DNA of 47,619 bases from Prochlorococcus sp. AG-676-M04 (GTDB lineage Bacteria; Cyanobacteriota; Cyanobacteriia; PCC-6307; Cyanobiaceae). Below, one piece after another: positions 28,805 to 37,859 of the stretch. The DNA lies in assembly GCA_003210895.1 (NCBI GenBank), contig QCUB01000005.1, positions 1-47,619 on the forward strand, written 5' to 3'. The notes beneath the pieces were generated by a model, which was given only the letters and a program-made list of their open reading frames with translations, searched no databases and was not told the origin of the DNA. The stretch's first letter is position 1, and each line of letters starts with the position of its first letter. The translations under genes and the position numbers were made by a program.

Positions 28805-29260
28805 ATGGAACAAATTTTTTCAAAATTAAACTTTATAACAAATGGAGAGGGCTTTACAGATATTACTAATGATTTGAATTTATTTATTCAGAAAAATAAT
28901 TTTCATTCAGGAATTTTTAACCTGACTTCACTACACACAAGTTGTAGTTTGACTATTAATGAAAATGCAGATCCTAATGTTCTCAAGGACCTAGAAAAGT
29001 TCATGAAATCTATAGTGCCTTACAACTGCTATACCTCATTATCAAAAGACAAAGAGCATATCTACTATGCTCATTCTCAAGAAGGAGAGGACGATATGCC
29101 AGCTCATATTAAAACTGCTTTAACTAATACTAATTTGTCTTTAAGCTTTCAAAAAGGAAAAATTATACTTGGCACATGGCAAGCAATTTATTTATGGGAA
29201 CATCGATTTAGTCCAAAAGAAAGAACTATAATTGTTCATATTATTGGGGAAAAAAGTTAA
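28805..29260 (+). CDS. YjbQ-family protein (UPF0047)
   Basis: The 151-aa protein has the family's GIFNLTSLHTSCSLTINENADPNV-type region (residues about 37-60), a central GEDDMPAHIKTAL and C-terminal LGTWQAIYLWEHR. YjbQ proteins are small trimeric enzymes; a weak thiamin-phosphate synthase activity has been reported for the E. coli member (established knowledge), but the native role is unsettled. The pterin dehydratase gene follows after 35 bases. Confidence 0.88.
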   Translation: MEQIFSKLNFITNGEGFTDITNDLNLFIQKNNFHSGIFNLTSLHTSCSLTINENADPNVLKDLEKFMKSIVPYNCYTSLSKDKEHIYYAHSQEGEDDMPAHIKTALTNTNLSLSFQKGKIILGTWQAIYLWEHRFSPKERTIIVHIIGEKS

Positions 29261-29295
29261 AAATATTTATAATTATACTAGTAATATTAAATACA

Positions 29296-29586
29296 ATGAA
29301 ACCATACCTTTTACAAAATGATGAATTAAAAAAACTATCTGCCAAAATAAGCGGATGGGAAATCAAGTCAAATCATATTGAAAGAGAATTTAATTTTAAT
29401 AATTTTATAGAAGCCTTTTCCTTCATGACAAAGATTGCTTTAATTTGTGAAAAACATAACCATCATCCAAATTGGGAAAATGTATATTCAAAATTAACTA
29501 TAAAACTAAGTACACATGATTTAGGAGGCATTACAAATTTAGATCAAATAATTGCATCTGAAATTAATGTTATTTTCGAAAAATAA
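29296..29586 (+). CDS. phhB: Pterin-4a-carbinolamine dehydratase-like protein
   Basis: The 96-aa protein is full length for PCD/DCoH and carries the active-site signature EKHNHHPNWENVYSKLTIKL then STHDLGGITNLD. The enzyme dehydrates 4a-hydroxytetrahydropterin made by aromatic amino-acid hydroxylases. Relatives in cyanobacteria also include a Rubisco assembly factor in carboxysome clusters, but no carboxysome gene is nearby here. No hydroxylase is visible in the window, so its role is open. Confidence 0.88.
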   Translation: MKPYLLQNDELKKLSAKISGWEIKSNHIEREFNFNNFIEAFSFMTKIALICEKHNHHPNWENVYSKLTIKLSTHDLGGITNLDQIIASEINVIFEK

Positions 29587-29630
29587 TTTACAGTAGACAT
29601 AGTATTTAAGATTAAAACATAACTATTAAA

Positions 29631-30662
29631 ATGACCGAAAAATTGCTTCCTATTACTATTATTAGTGGATTCTTAGGTTCAGGTAAAACTACACTTTTAA
29701 ATTACATTTTAAAAAATCAAGTTGGTATTAAAACTGCAGTTTTAGTTAATGAATTTGGGGAGATAGGGATTGATAACGAATTAATCATAAAAACTGCTGA
29801 AGATATGATCGAATTGAATAACGGATGCATTTGTTGCACAATAAACGGAGAATTATTAAATACTGTTTCTAAGATATTAGATAGACCTGAAAAAATTGAT
29901 TATTTAATTGTTGAGACTACTGGCCTTGCAGATCCGCTTCCAGTAGCAATGACTTTTGCAGGAGGTGATCTTAGAGAAAAAGTTAGATTAGATTCGATTA
30001 TTACTCTTATTGATGCAGACAACTTTGATTTTGATTTAAAAAAATCTAGTGTTGCTTACTCACAAATTTTATACGGTGATATTTTACTACTTAATAAATG
30101 CGATTTAGTAACTGAAGCACATTTAAATAAAATAGAACGCTGCATTAATGCTATAAAAAAAGAACCAAGAATCTTAAGATCTATAAATAGTGAAGTAGGA
30201 TTACAAACAATAATGAGTGTAGGACTTTTTGAAACAGATACTTTTCAATTTAAAGAAAAGATATATAAGAAAGAAGATTCACATGATCACTCTTCCCATT
30301 CACATGATCACTCTTCCCATTCACATGATCACTCTTCCCATTCACATGATTTAATTAACAACATAGAGGGATTTACATCTATTTCTTTTGAGACTAGTGA
30401 ACCATTTTCTTTAAGGAAGTTTCAAAATTTTTTAGATAATCAAATCTCACAAAATGTATTTAGAGCTAAAGGAATTTTATGGTTTATGGAAAGCGAAAGA
30501 AAACATGTTTTTCATTTATCTGGTAAACGTTTTTCTCTTGATGATTATGAATGGGAAAATGAAAAATCAAATAAAATTGTTTTAATAGGAAAAGATTTAG
30601 ATCATCAAACTATTAAGAATCAACTTGATTACTGTAGATTTAATTCTAAAGAAGAAGCATAA
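29631..30662 (+). CDS. COG0523 (CobW/ZNG1-like) metal-chaperone GTPase
   Basis: The 343-aa protein starts with the G1 loop TIISGFLGSGKTTLLNYIL, then the metal-binding CICC in NNGCICCTINGELL, EFGEIGIDN, and the GTPase NKCD motif in LLLNKCDLVTE. A His-rich run of SHDHSSH units near residues 217-240 separates the GTPase domain from the C-terminal CobW-C domain (GILWFMESERKHVFHLSG). COG0523 proteins deliver Zn or other metals. CobW in the strict sense belongs to cobalt insertion, but the CxCC plus His-rich loop suits zinc or nickel too. The Fe-type permease follows after 18 bases. Confidence 0.88.
   Translation: MTEKLLPITIISGFLGSGKTTLLNYILKNQVGIKTAVLVNEFGEIGIDNELIIKTAEDMIELNNGCICCTINGELLNTVSKILDRPEKIDYLIVETTGLADPLPVAMTFAGGDLREKVRLDSIITLIDADNFDFDLKKSSVAYSQILYGDILLLNKCDLVTEAHLNKIERCINAIKKEPRILRSINSEVGLQTIMSVGLFETDTFQFKEKIYKKEDSHDHSSHSHDHSSHSHDHSSHSHDLINNIEGFTSISFETSEPFSLRKFQNFLDNQISQNVFRAKGILWFMESERKHVFHLSGKRFSLDDYEWENEKSNKIVLIGKDLDHQTIKNQLDYCRFNSKEEA
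30278..30350 (+). repeat. In-frame 21-base tandem repeat in the COG0523 gene
   Basis: Three identical 21-base units (30278-30298, 30299-30319, 30320-30340) and a partial fourth (30341-30350) follow each other without a mismatch. Each unit encodes seven residues of a Ser-His-Asp-His metal-binding run. Exact identity at DNA level points to recent expansion by slippage or unequal recombination. Confidence 0.9.
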
Positions 30663-30680
30663 TAAGATTTTATTTAATAT

Positions 30681-32219
30681 TTGAAAATTTTTATTAAAAA
30701 AACAAAAAATATATTATCAGATTTAAAGCCTTTAAATATTGCTTCTTTGATAGTTTCATTAATAATTATAATTCCAATTTCTAATTTCTTAATTGAAGGA
30801 ATAGATTTTATTTTAGGTGGAAATTTTTCCTTAGGTATTGCAGGAGGAAAAGAAATATTTGGCACCTTAAAACTTTTAATACTTACAAGTTTTTTTGGAG
30901 GTGGTTTAGGGACCTTAAATGGTTGGTTACTATCAAATTGCGAATTTAGATTTAGGAAAACTCTTCGTATTTTTCAACTAATTCCACTAGCAACTCCAGC
31001 ATATTTGTTAACTGCAGTTTTACAAGATTTAGGGAGTATTTTGGGATATCAAATAACTGGTTTATGGTGGGGAGTTCTTATACTTTCAATTACTACTTAC
31101 CCTTATGTTTTTATACTTGCTAATGAAAGTTTTAATAAATTTGGAGTTAATCAAATTAATGCAAGTAGAGGATTAGGAGTTGGGCCATGGGGCAGCTTTT
31201 TTAAAATTGCTCTTCCAATGGCATTTCCAGGATTAATAACTGGAATCAGCCTTATGTGTATGGAAGTTATGAATGAATTGGGCACAGTTGAATTATTAAA
31301 TATTCCAAGTATTTCTAAAGGGATAATTGAAAATTGGATTATAGAAGGTAATCCTAAGAGCGTGATTGGATTATCATTAGTTTCATTAATAATAGTTTTT
31401 ACTTTAATTTTGTTTGAAAAACTTTCCAGAAAGAAAACAAAACGTTGGAGTGATAATCCTGCATCATTAGATTCGTTGGGATTTGAGTTAAAAGGGAATA
31501 GGTATTACTTAGCATTTTTATTCACTTTATTACCACCACTATTTTCTATTGGAATTCCATTTTCTTGGTTTCTATTAAATAGTGATCAGTTAAAAAAAGG
31601 ATTCACTACAGAATTACTATCACTTACTTTTAGAACTATTAGTCTTGGAATAATTGCTGCATTAGTAACATTATTCTTTTCTTTAATATTAACGCTAGCT
31701 AATCGTCAGAATAATAGCTTACTTATAAGATTTTTAACATTCCCTGCAGGTATTGGATATGCAATACCCGGCACAGTATTAGCTATATCATTAATAACTA
31801 TTTCCAATTCAAACTTCCATTTTATTGCTATATTCCTTCTGATCTGGGGTTATGTAGTTCGTTTTTTAACTATTTCAAAAGGTGCTCTTGATTCTGGGTT
31901 TGAAAGAATATCTCCCAGCCTTGATGAGGCTGCAAAGGGATTGGGCTCTAATTGGCTTGATATTATCAAAAAGATACATATTCCACTATTAAAAGGTCCA
32001 ATATTTGTTGGATCACTTTTGGTATTTGTAGACACAATTAAGGAATTACCAATTACATTTATTCTTAGACCTTTCGACTTTGATACCTTATCTGTAAGGA
32101 TATATCAATATGCTGGAGATGAACGAATGGCAGAAGCCATATTACCTGCAATCTTCATAGCAGTCTTGGGACTAATTGCATCAAGTACATTAATTCCAAG
32201 CTTAGAAAAAAAGAACTAA
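30681..32219 (+). CDS. futB: ABC transporter permease, ferric-iron type (FbpB/FutB-like)
   Basis: The 512-aa protein is a double permease with about twelve membrane segments in two homologous halves, each ending in an EAA-like cytoplasmic loop (NASRGLGVGPWGSFFKIALP and DEAAKGLGSNWLDIIKKIHIP). This duplicated layout is typical of Fe(III) uptake permeases. The ATPase and binding protein are not in the window, so iron is inferred from family. The start is TTG, 18 bases after the COG0523 gene. The stop overlaps the convergent UPF0104 stop. Confidence 0.8.
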   Translation: MKIFIKKTKNILSDLKPLNIASLIVSLIIIIPISNFLIEGIDFILGGNFSLGIAGGKEIFGTLKLLILTSFFGGGLGTLNGWLLSNCEFRFRKTLRIFQLIPLATPAYLLTAVLQDLGSILGYQITGLWWGVLILSITTYPYVFILANESFNKFGVNQINASRGLGVGPWGSFFKIALPMAFPGLITGISLMCMEVMNELGTVELLNIPSISKGIIENWIIEGNPKSVIGLSLVSLIIVFTLILFEKLSRKKTKRWSDNPASLDSLGFELKGNRYYLAFLFTLLPPLFSIGIPFSWFLLNSDQLKKGFTTELLSLTFRTISLGIIAALVTLFFSLILTLANRQNNSLLIRFLTFPAGIGYAIPGTVLAISLITISNSNFHFIAIFLLIWGYVVRFLTISKGALDSGFERISPSLDEAAKGLGSNWLDIIKKIHIPLLKGPIFVGSLLVFVDTIKELPITFILRPFDFDTLSVRIYQYAGDERMAEAILPAIFIAVLGLIASSTLIPSLEKKN

Positions 32220-32227
32220 ATTCTTTT
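32209..32227. terminator. Palindrome at the convergent ends of futB and the UPF0104 gene
   Basis: AAAAGAA (32209-32215) pairs with TTCTTTT (32221-32227) around CTAAA. The two stop codons (TAA and, on the other strand, TAG) overlap in the loop. Confidence 0.3.
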
Positions 32228-33169
32228 AAAAAATTTTTTTAATAAGAAAGGCAAACCTAAGAATAAATCTGCCGAGGTAGAGATCAATCTAAAATAAATT
32301 AAACTTACAAGAATTATATTTTGCGGAATATTTGATGTTCCAGCAAGAAAAAGAAAACAAGCCTCAAATACACCTACCCCTCCTGGGGCTGTGGGCACTA
32401 TCAATCCAATAGACCAGGACAAACAAAAAATTACCAATAAATAAAAAATATTATATTGTTTGTCTAAATTAACTACATAAAAGCAAATAATAAATCCAAT
32501 GAATTTTGATAATACAAAAAGAATTTCAATCAAAAAGGCTTTGGAAGGGAAGAAAGAAATTATTTTTATTCTTTCATCAAATTTATACTTAGCATTTTTT
32601 ATTTTCAAAGCACTAATAGTTTTACTTTTTAAAGCTTCTAATCTTCGTAAAATGAGGTAAATTAATTTTCTATTGAGAAATATCAAGGGTATTAGTAATA
32701 AAAAATAAAATGGGGAAATAATTATACCCACTGAAGCCAATAAGAAAGATGAGCACAACATAAAATAAGGCTCAATTAGTGTCGAATAAAAAGCAAGTTG
32801 AGGGTTACTAATATCTTTTAAAAAATTATATCTTTCAAGGAAATGCCAAATTCCTCCTGGGACATATTTAAGAACATTAGTAATTACATAAAAAGAAATT
32901 AAATTATTTTTATTTTTAATTTTAGTTTTACCAAACCATATAACTATATTTTCCCAAGCTAGTGCATTAAAAAAAATACTTAATATACAAAAAAGAAAAG
33001 ATAATAATATATATTTAGCATTTATAGCAAAATCTATATTGAATGAAATTTGATCAAAATTTTTTAAAAAATAAAAACAGAAATAAGATAGGCTTAAAAT
33101 AAAAAAAAAGTTCTTCAGGACTCTAAAGTTAATAGTCTTTAGAAGCTTTAAAAAAAATATTTTTTGCAT
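32216..33169 (-). CDS. UPF0104/LPG-synthase-type multi-pass membrane protein
   Basis: The 317-aa protein (ATG at 33169, MQKIFFLKLL) has about eight membrane segments. GGIWHFLERY near the first third and the TAPGGVGVFEACFLFLAG motif near the C-terminus are typical of the UPF0104 family, which shares the fold of the lysylphosphatidylglycerol synthase membrane domain. No soluble aminoacyl-transfer domain is attached. The TTG at 33187 would extend it into larC by ten bases and is possible. It is in line with larC on the minus strand. Confidence 0.75.
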   Translation of the reverse strand: MQKIFFLKLLKTINFRVLKNFFFILSLSYFCFYFLKNFDQISFNIDFAINAKYILLSFLFCILSIFFNALAWENIVIWFGKTKIKNKNNLISFYVITNVLKYVPGGIWHFLERYNFLKDISNPQLAFYSTLIEPYFMLCSSFLLASVGIIISPFYFLLLIPLIFLNRKLIYLILRRLEALKSKTISALKIKNAKYKFDERIKIISFFPSKAFLIEILFVLSKFIGFIICFYVVNLDKQYNIFYLLVIFCLSWSIGLIVPTAPGGVGVFEACFLFLAGTSNIPQNIILVSLIYFRLISTSADLFLGLPFLLKKFFKRI

Positions 33170-33177
33170 TTCAAATC

Positions 33178-34401
33178 TTATTGCCAATCTTCAAAAGCTT
33201 TAAATTCCCCGCATGATTCTTTAATGCTATTTATTACTTCCTTAGCTGTTTTATTGTTCTCAATCTGCAATCTTAAAATTTCATCATTTTCTGGTTTCAT
33301 AGAAATAGTTCCATTAGGTTTCATAGATTGTTTAAACTTGATTTTTCCAAAAATTGTTAAACATTCTCCACTTCTTCTTAGTAAAACCCACCTCAATTGT
33401 TGTCTTTCTCTCAATCCTATAGTATTAGAATATTGAAACCATAATTTCCTAAAATATTCTTGTTTTTCAATAGGTAAAATAACCTGAAGAGAAAAACCTG
33501 TTCTATTTTTTTTCATATTAATTGTCTGGCAAGAAACATCATAGGCTCCCTCTTTTCTAAATATCTCTACAAAATTAGCGATTTCTTCAGATGTTTGATC
33601 ATCAATCCATGCCTCTTGAATAGAAATTTCTTCATATCTTGGGCTAATTTTTATATCTATTAAATTTTCATCACTAGAATTAATTTTTAAAACCCTAACC
33701 AAATTTGGGTATGGAAGTTCTAAGTTCCCAATACCTACTCCATAAGAATTAATAGAATATTTATAAGGGATTTGAAAAGATTCAACAAAATTACAAAGTA
33801 AAGCTATTCCAGTTGGAGTTGACAATTCACCCTCTATTGAATCATTACTTGAGATCACTTTAATATCTTTTTTTGTTAATAATTCTATTACTGCAGGAGA
33901 TGGTATTGATAGTTTGCCATGATCTGTTCGAACAAAACCTCTACCTAAAGTTGGCATATTACAAAAAACCTTTTTTGGCTTTAAATATTCAATTGCAGAG
34001 CAAACTCCAATGATATCTACCAAGGAATCGATTGCCCCGATCTCATGAAAATGAACTTCTTTAGGATCAATACCGTGAACTCTTCCCTCAGCTATGGCTA
34101 AAGACTCAAAAACTTCATAAATTCTTTTTTGTAAATTTTTTTCTAGTCGAGCTTTCAAAATTAAATCTTTAATACTACTCCAATCTCTCTTAGTACTTTG
34201 ATCAATGTTTTCAATGTCAACTTTGATTCCTCGAATTGAACAGCTTTTAGATTCTCTGAAATTTAAATTATATAAATTCTCTAAGCCAATACAAGCAAGT
34301 GGTTTTTCAATTATATTTTTTGGTACACCCAAGTCATAGAAAGCTCCAAGTAACATATCACCAGAGACACCGGGGGAACAATCAATTAATATTTCTTCCA
34401 T
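33178..34401 (-). CDS. larC: Nickel-pincer cofactor biosynthesis protein LarC
   Basis: LarC inserts nickel into the pyridinium dithiocarboxylate precursor of the lactate-racemase cofactor. The 407-aa protein has the N-terminal LIDCSPGVSGDMLLGAFYDLGVP motif, VHFHEIGAIDSLVDIIG, and GELSTPTGIALLCNF, matching the old DUF111 family. No LarB, LarE or LarA is in the window. The length is near normal for the single-polypeptide form, so the ribosomal frameshift seen in some species is not needed here. The UPF0104 gene follows. Confidence 0.9.
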   Translation of the reverse strand: MEEILIDCSPGVSGDMLLGAFYDLGVPKNIIEKPLACIGLENLYNLNFRESKSCSIRGIKVDIENIDQSTKRDWSSIKDLILKARLEKNLQKRIYEVFESLAIAEGRVHGIDPKEVHFHEIGAIDSLVDIIGVCSAIEYLKPKKVFCNMPTLGRGFVRTDHGKLSIPSPAVIELLTKKDIKVISSNDSIEGELSTPTGIALLCNFVESFQIPYKYSINSYGVGIGNLELPYPNLVRVLKINSSDENLIDIKISPRYEEISIQEAWIDDQTSEEIANFVEIFRKEGAYDVSCQTINMKKNRTGFSLQVILPIEKQEYFRKLWFQYSNTIGLRERQQLRWVLLRRSGECLTIFGKIKFKQSMKPNGTISMKPENDEILRLQIENNKTAKEVINSIKESCGEFKAFEDWQ

Positions 34402-34463
34402 GACCGTTTATAGATTTTTAAATAAGAATTCAAAACATAAAAACTTATTAATCATATTCAATA

Positions 34464-35063
34464 CTATGATTTTTTAGATATTATCTTTTCAATAATTTCA
34501 TACTTAACCATTCGTAGTGTATTTCCATCCCTAATTACATCAAGGCTTACAAAACTATTCAGAAATTTAATAGGGAGCTCTGCTTCAACAGTAATTTTAA
34601 AAGTTGGATTTTTTAATCTCTTGGAAGTTGGAGAAGAACAAATTTTTACAACAACCTCCTTCTTTTGTGTATTTACATAAACCAATTCTCCTCTAATAGA
34701 AAAATAATTGTTGTTTAAATTTAATTCCTCTAATAATTCATTAGGATCCTTTTCCGAATTTTTATTACCATCTTGATTTAATTTATAAGGGTCCCATATA
34801 CCCGCTACCTGCAAATGTAAATTATTAGTATTTTTATTTCTTGGATAAACTATCCAAAAATAGTTCTTTTCTAAATTGATATATTTTTTTATAAGAGATA
34901 AAGCTTTGCCAAGTATAACTGTATCAATTATTTTGCCTTCTTTATCAGTTAATGTCCCTCGATTTAATTGATCTTTATTACTTGGCTTATAAATACCTTT
35001 AACGATACCTATCGCTCTATACTGTAATTTATTTGTAACTTCTTGAATAGGATTTTTAATCAT
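34464..35063 (-). CDS. Hypothetical protein (199 aa), cyanobacterial type
   Basis: I recognise no family by motif. The protein is soluble and probably beta-rich: KLQYRAIGIVKGIYKPS at the N-terminus, FWIVYPRNKNTNNLHLQVAGIW centrally and SIRGELVYVNTQKKEVVVKI later, with an Asn/Lys linker around residues 100-110. It is transcribed toward larC with a 62-base gap. There is no signal peptide or membrane segment. Confidence 0.7.
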   Translation of the reverse strand: MIKNPIQEVTNKLQYRAIGIVKGIYKPSNKDQLNRGTLTDKEGKIIDTVILGKALSLIKKYINLEKNYFWIVYPRNKNTNNLHLQVAGIWDPYKLNQDGNKNSEKDPNELLEELNLNNNYFSIRGELVYVNTQKKEVVVKICSSPTSKRLKNPTFKITVEAELPIKFLNSFVSLDVIRDGNTLRMVKYEIIEKIISKKS

Positions 35064-35112
35064 ATTAAATTGTATTTAAAAAAATTTTTGTTTAAAAAGA
35101 TAATTTATTGAA

Positions 35113-35409
35113 TTAAAGATTTTCTTTTTCTTCAATCTTATTAAATAATTTTAAAGCATCATCAATAGCATCAGAAGGGTTAGTAGAATCATTCAAACTA
35201 TTAGCTCTTCTAAGCATCTCGACTAATTCAAATGGATTACTAGGTAAATCTGAATTATTTGTTTCTGATTTTGTAGAGCTATCTATTTCCATTTCATTCA
35301 AATAAGACTCTTCTGAACTTAGTACAGTTGATTTAATATTAATTAATGAAATAAATAAGATAAACATTTTAGTAGATCTTGATATATGTTTATTTAAATT
35401 GAATTTCAT
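35113..35409 (-). CDS. Small secreted or membrane-anchored protein of unknown function
   Basis: Starting from the ATG at 35409 (MKFNLNKHISRS), the 98-aa protein has a basic N-terminus and a hydrophobic segment at about 15-30 (MFILFISLINIKSTVLSS), a likely signal peptide or anchor. An acidic Ser/Asn-rich region and a predicted helix (FELVEMLRRANSL, DDALKLFNKIEEKE) follow. The longer frame to 35424 begins at TTG and is less likely. It is divergent from xth and possibly cotranscribed with the 199-aa gene 49 bases downstream. Confidence 0.6.
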   Translation of the reverse strand: MKFNLNKHISRSTKMFILFISLINIKSTVLSSEESYLNEMEIDSSTKSETNNSDLPSNPFELVEMLRRANSLNDSTNPSDAIDDALKLFNKIEEKENL

Positions 35410-35480
35410 TTTGATTAATTTCAAAATAATTTAAGCTAAAATTTATCTGCTATTTTGATTTTACATAGTTTGGTAATAAA

Positions 35481-36326
35481 TTGTTAATCGCAACTTGGAA
35501 TGTAAACTCCGTAAGAACAAGGCTTTCTCAAATTACTAGTTGGATTAATAATGTAAATCCAGATATCCTTTGTCTTCAAGAAACCAAAGTTGCAGATGAT
35601 TCTTTTCCTTTAGCACCTTTTAAGGAATTAGGTTATGAAGTTATTATAAATGGGCAAAAATCGTATAATGGTGTTGCAATAATAAGTAAATTAAATATCG
35701 AAAATGTCACTAGAGGATTTACCCACAATTATGAAGAAAAAAACATTTCTTTAGACTTTAATGAGCAAAAAAGATTAATTTCTGCAAATATCAATGGCTT
35801 AAAAATAATAAATGTTTACGTGCCAAATGGTTCTTCAATAGATTCAGATAAATTCAATTATAAGATTAAATGGTTAAATCATTTATCATACTTCTTAGAT
35901 GAACAGGTAAAAGAAGATGATTTAGTTTGTCTTGTAGGTGATTTTAATATTGCACCCCGCGATATAGATATTCATTCTCCTCAGAAATACGAAGGAGGAA
36001 TAATGGCTTCAAAGATGGAAAGAGAAGCACTTAATAATGTTCTAAAAGGAAGATTTATTGATTCGTTTCGAATTTTTGAGAAATCAACTGGTCATTGGAG
36101 TTGGTGGGATTACCGTAATAATGCATATGAACTAAATAAAGGTTGGAGAATAGACCATATTTATATCAGTAAAAACCTTTCTTCAAAACTTAAAAGCTGT
36201 GTAATAGAAAGGAGTCAAAGAGAAAATTTACAACCAAGTGATCATGCTCCAGTATTAATTAATTTAAAGATCGATAATCAAAATGATGATTACTTTGATG
36301 ATGATGATGATCTTTTCGAAATATAA
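35481..36326 (+). CDS. xth: Exodeoxyribonuclease III / AP endonuclease
   Basis: XthA nicks abasic sites and removes 3' blocks in base-excision repair. The 281-aa protein has the exonuclease III fold motifs ATWNVNSVRTRL, ILCLQETKV, NVYVPNGS, VGDFNIAP, RIDHIYISK and the C-terminal PSDHAPVLI. The start is TTG at 35481; the conserved LIATWNVNSVR follows directly and no ATG precedes it in frame. The C-terminus ends in an acidic Asp-rich tail (DDYFDDDDDLFEI), unusual for the family. Confidence 0.95.
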   Translation: MLIATWNVNSVRTRLSQITSWINNVNPDILCLQETKVADDSFPLAPFKELGYEVIINGQKSYNGVAIISKLNIENVTRGFTHNYEEKNISLDFNEQKRLISANINGLKIINVYVPNGSSIDSDKFNYKIKWLNHLSYFLDEQVKEDDLVCLVGDFNIAPRDIDIHSPQKYEGGIMASKMEREALNNVLKGRFIDSFRIFEKSTGHWSWWDYRNNAYELNKGWRIDHIYISKNLSSKLKSCVIERSQRENLQPSDHAPVLINLKIDNQNDDYFDDDDDLFEI

Positions 36327-36483
36327 TTCCAAACAATCTTAAATTTTTATTAACCCTCAAAACGCTGAACATTAAAGAAAAATTTAGAAATAAATTAGTT
36401 TTATGTCGATTTTTCCTCAAATTTAATTATTTACATTCCAAAATAACGCAATAAAAATATCATAATGTAGAATTTCATTCTGA

Positions 36484-36512
36484 TTGACAAATTTTTTACT
36501 TATTTCTAATTT
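36484..36512 (+). promoter_or_regulatory. Sigma-70 promoter for hemL
   Basis: A perfect TTGACA (36484-36489), a 17-base spacer and TAATTT (36507-36512, four of six matches) form the best-matching promoter I find in the window. The predicted start site near 36519 leaves a leader of only about 37 bases before hemL. Confidence 0.6.
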
Positions 36513-36555
36513 AGGACATGATGAAATTTTTTTCAAAACTCCATTCATTTAAATT

Positions 36556-37857
36556 TTGACTGACATATTAAATATCACTCATTCTGAAGAGGTTTTCTCT
36601 TCCGCTTTAGAATTAATGCCTGGAGGTGTTAGCTCTCCTGTTAGAGCATTCAAATCTGTTGGAGGACAGCCGATTGTTTTTGATAGAGTAAAAGGCCCTT
36701 TTGCCTGGGATATTGATGGGAATAGGTATATTGATTACATAGGTAGTTGGGGACCAGCCATTTGTGGACATGCTCACCCTGAAGTAATTACAGCATTACA
36801 AGAAGCAATTGAAAAAGGTACTAGTTTTGGAGCACCTTGTGTATTAGAGAATAAACTTGCTGAAATGGTAATAGATGCTGTTCCATCAGTAGAGATGGTT
36901 AGATTTGTAAACAGCGGTACTGAGGCCTGTATGGCGGTTTTAAGGCTAATGCGAGCTTTTACCGGAAGAGATAAAGTAATAAAATTTGATGGGTGTTATC
37001 ACGGTCATGCTGATATGTTTTTGGTAAAGGCTGGATCAGGGGTAGCTACTTTAGGCTTACCAGATTCCCCAGGCGTTCCAAGAACTACAACAGCAAACAC
37101 TCTAACTGCCCCTTATAACGATCTTGAAGCTGTTAAAAAATTATTTTCAGAGAATCCTGATGGAATATCAGGAGTAATTCTTGAACCTATAGTAGGGAAT
37201 GCAGGATTTATTACTCCTGAACCCGGTTTCCTCGAAGGATTGAGAGAGCTCACTACTGAGAATGGATCTCTTCTGGTTTTTGATGAAGTTATGACTGGTT
37301 TCAGAATTAGCTATGGAGGAGCACAAGAAAAATTTGGAGTTACTCCTGATTTAACAACTCTTGGCAAAGTAATTGGTGGCGGTTTGCCAGTTGGAGCTTA
37401 TGGCGGAAGAAAAGAAATAATGTCCATGATTGCTCCATCTGGGCCTGTATATCAAGCTGGAACTTTAAGTGGAAATCCACTAGCTATGACCGCAGGTATT
37501 AAAACCCTTGAGTTACTTAAACAACATGGCACGTATGAGAAGCTAAATTCTACAACCGAAAGGTTGATTGAAGGTATTATTCAATCTGCTGAGAATAATG
37601 GTATAAATATCAATGGTGGTAGTGTAAGTGCAATGTTTGGATTCTTCCTATGTGAAGGACCAGTAAGAAATTTTGAAGAAGCTAAAACAAATGATTCAGA
37701 ACTCTTTGGAAAACTACATAGAGAGATGCTCAAACGAGGTATATACTTAGCTCCAAGTCCATTTGAAGCTGGCTTTACTTCATTAGCTCATAGTGAAGAT
37801 GAAATTGATCGAACGATAGAAGCATTCGACCAATCTTTTAACGCTATAAAAAATTAA
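36556..37857 (+). CDS. hemL: Glutamate-1-semialdehyde 2,1-aminomutase
   Basis: GSA aminomutase makes 5-aminolevulinate, the precursor of heme, chlorophyll and B12, by the C5 pathway. The 433-aa protein has the class III aminotransferase layout: [66 protein letters not shown]-like [14 protein letters not shown], and the PLP lysine in [18 protein letters not shown]. The start is TTG ([11 protein letters not shown]), overlapped by the stop of a 13-codon upstream frame. It has its own promoter and converges on the SPFH gene with two bases between stops. Confidence 0.97.
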   Translation: MTDILNITHSEEVFSSALELMPGGVSSPVRAFKSVGGQPIVFDRVKGPFAWDIDGNRYIDYIGSWGPAICGHAHPEVITALQEAIEKGTSFGAPCVLENKLAEMVIDAVPSVEMVRFVNSGTEACMAVLRLMRAFTGRDKVIKFDGCYHGHADMFLVKAGSGVATLGLPDSPGVPRTTTANTLTAPYNDLEAVKKLFSENPDGISGVILEPIVGNAGFITPEPGFLEGLRELTTENGSLLVFDEVMTGFRISYGGAQEKFGVTPDLTTLGKVIGGGLPVGAYGGRKEIMSMIAPSGPVYQAGTLSGNPLAMTAGIKTLELLKQHGTYEKLNSTTERLIEGIIQSAENNGININGGSVSAMFGFFLCEGPVRNFEEAKTNDSELFGKLHREMLKRGIYLAPSPFEAGFTSLAHSEDEIDRTIEAFDQSFNAIKN

Positions 37858-37859
37858 CT

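Noticed and set aside
29631-30662. Cobalt chelatase partner CobW as the function of the COG0523 GTPase
   Set aside because: cobO and cobK are in the window but not adjacent; the neighbours are an iron-type permease and unrelated genes, so a general metal-chaperone call is safer.
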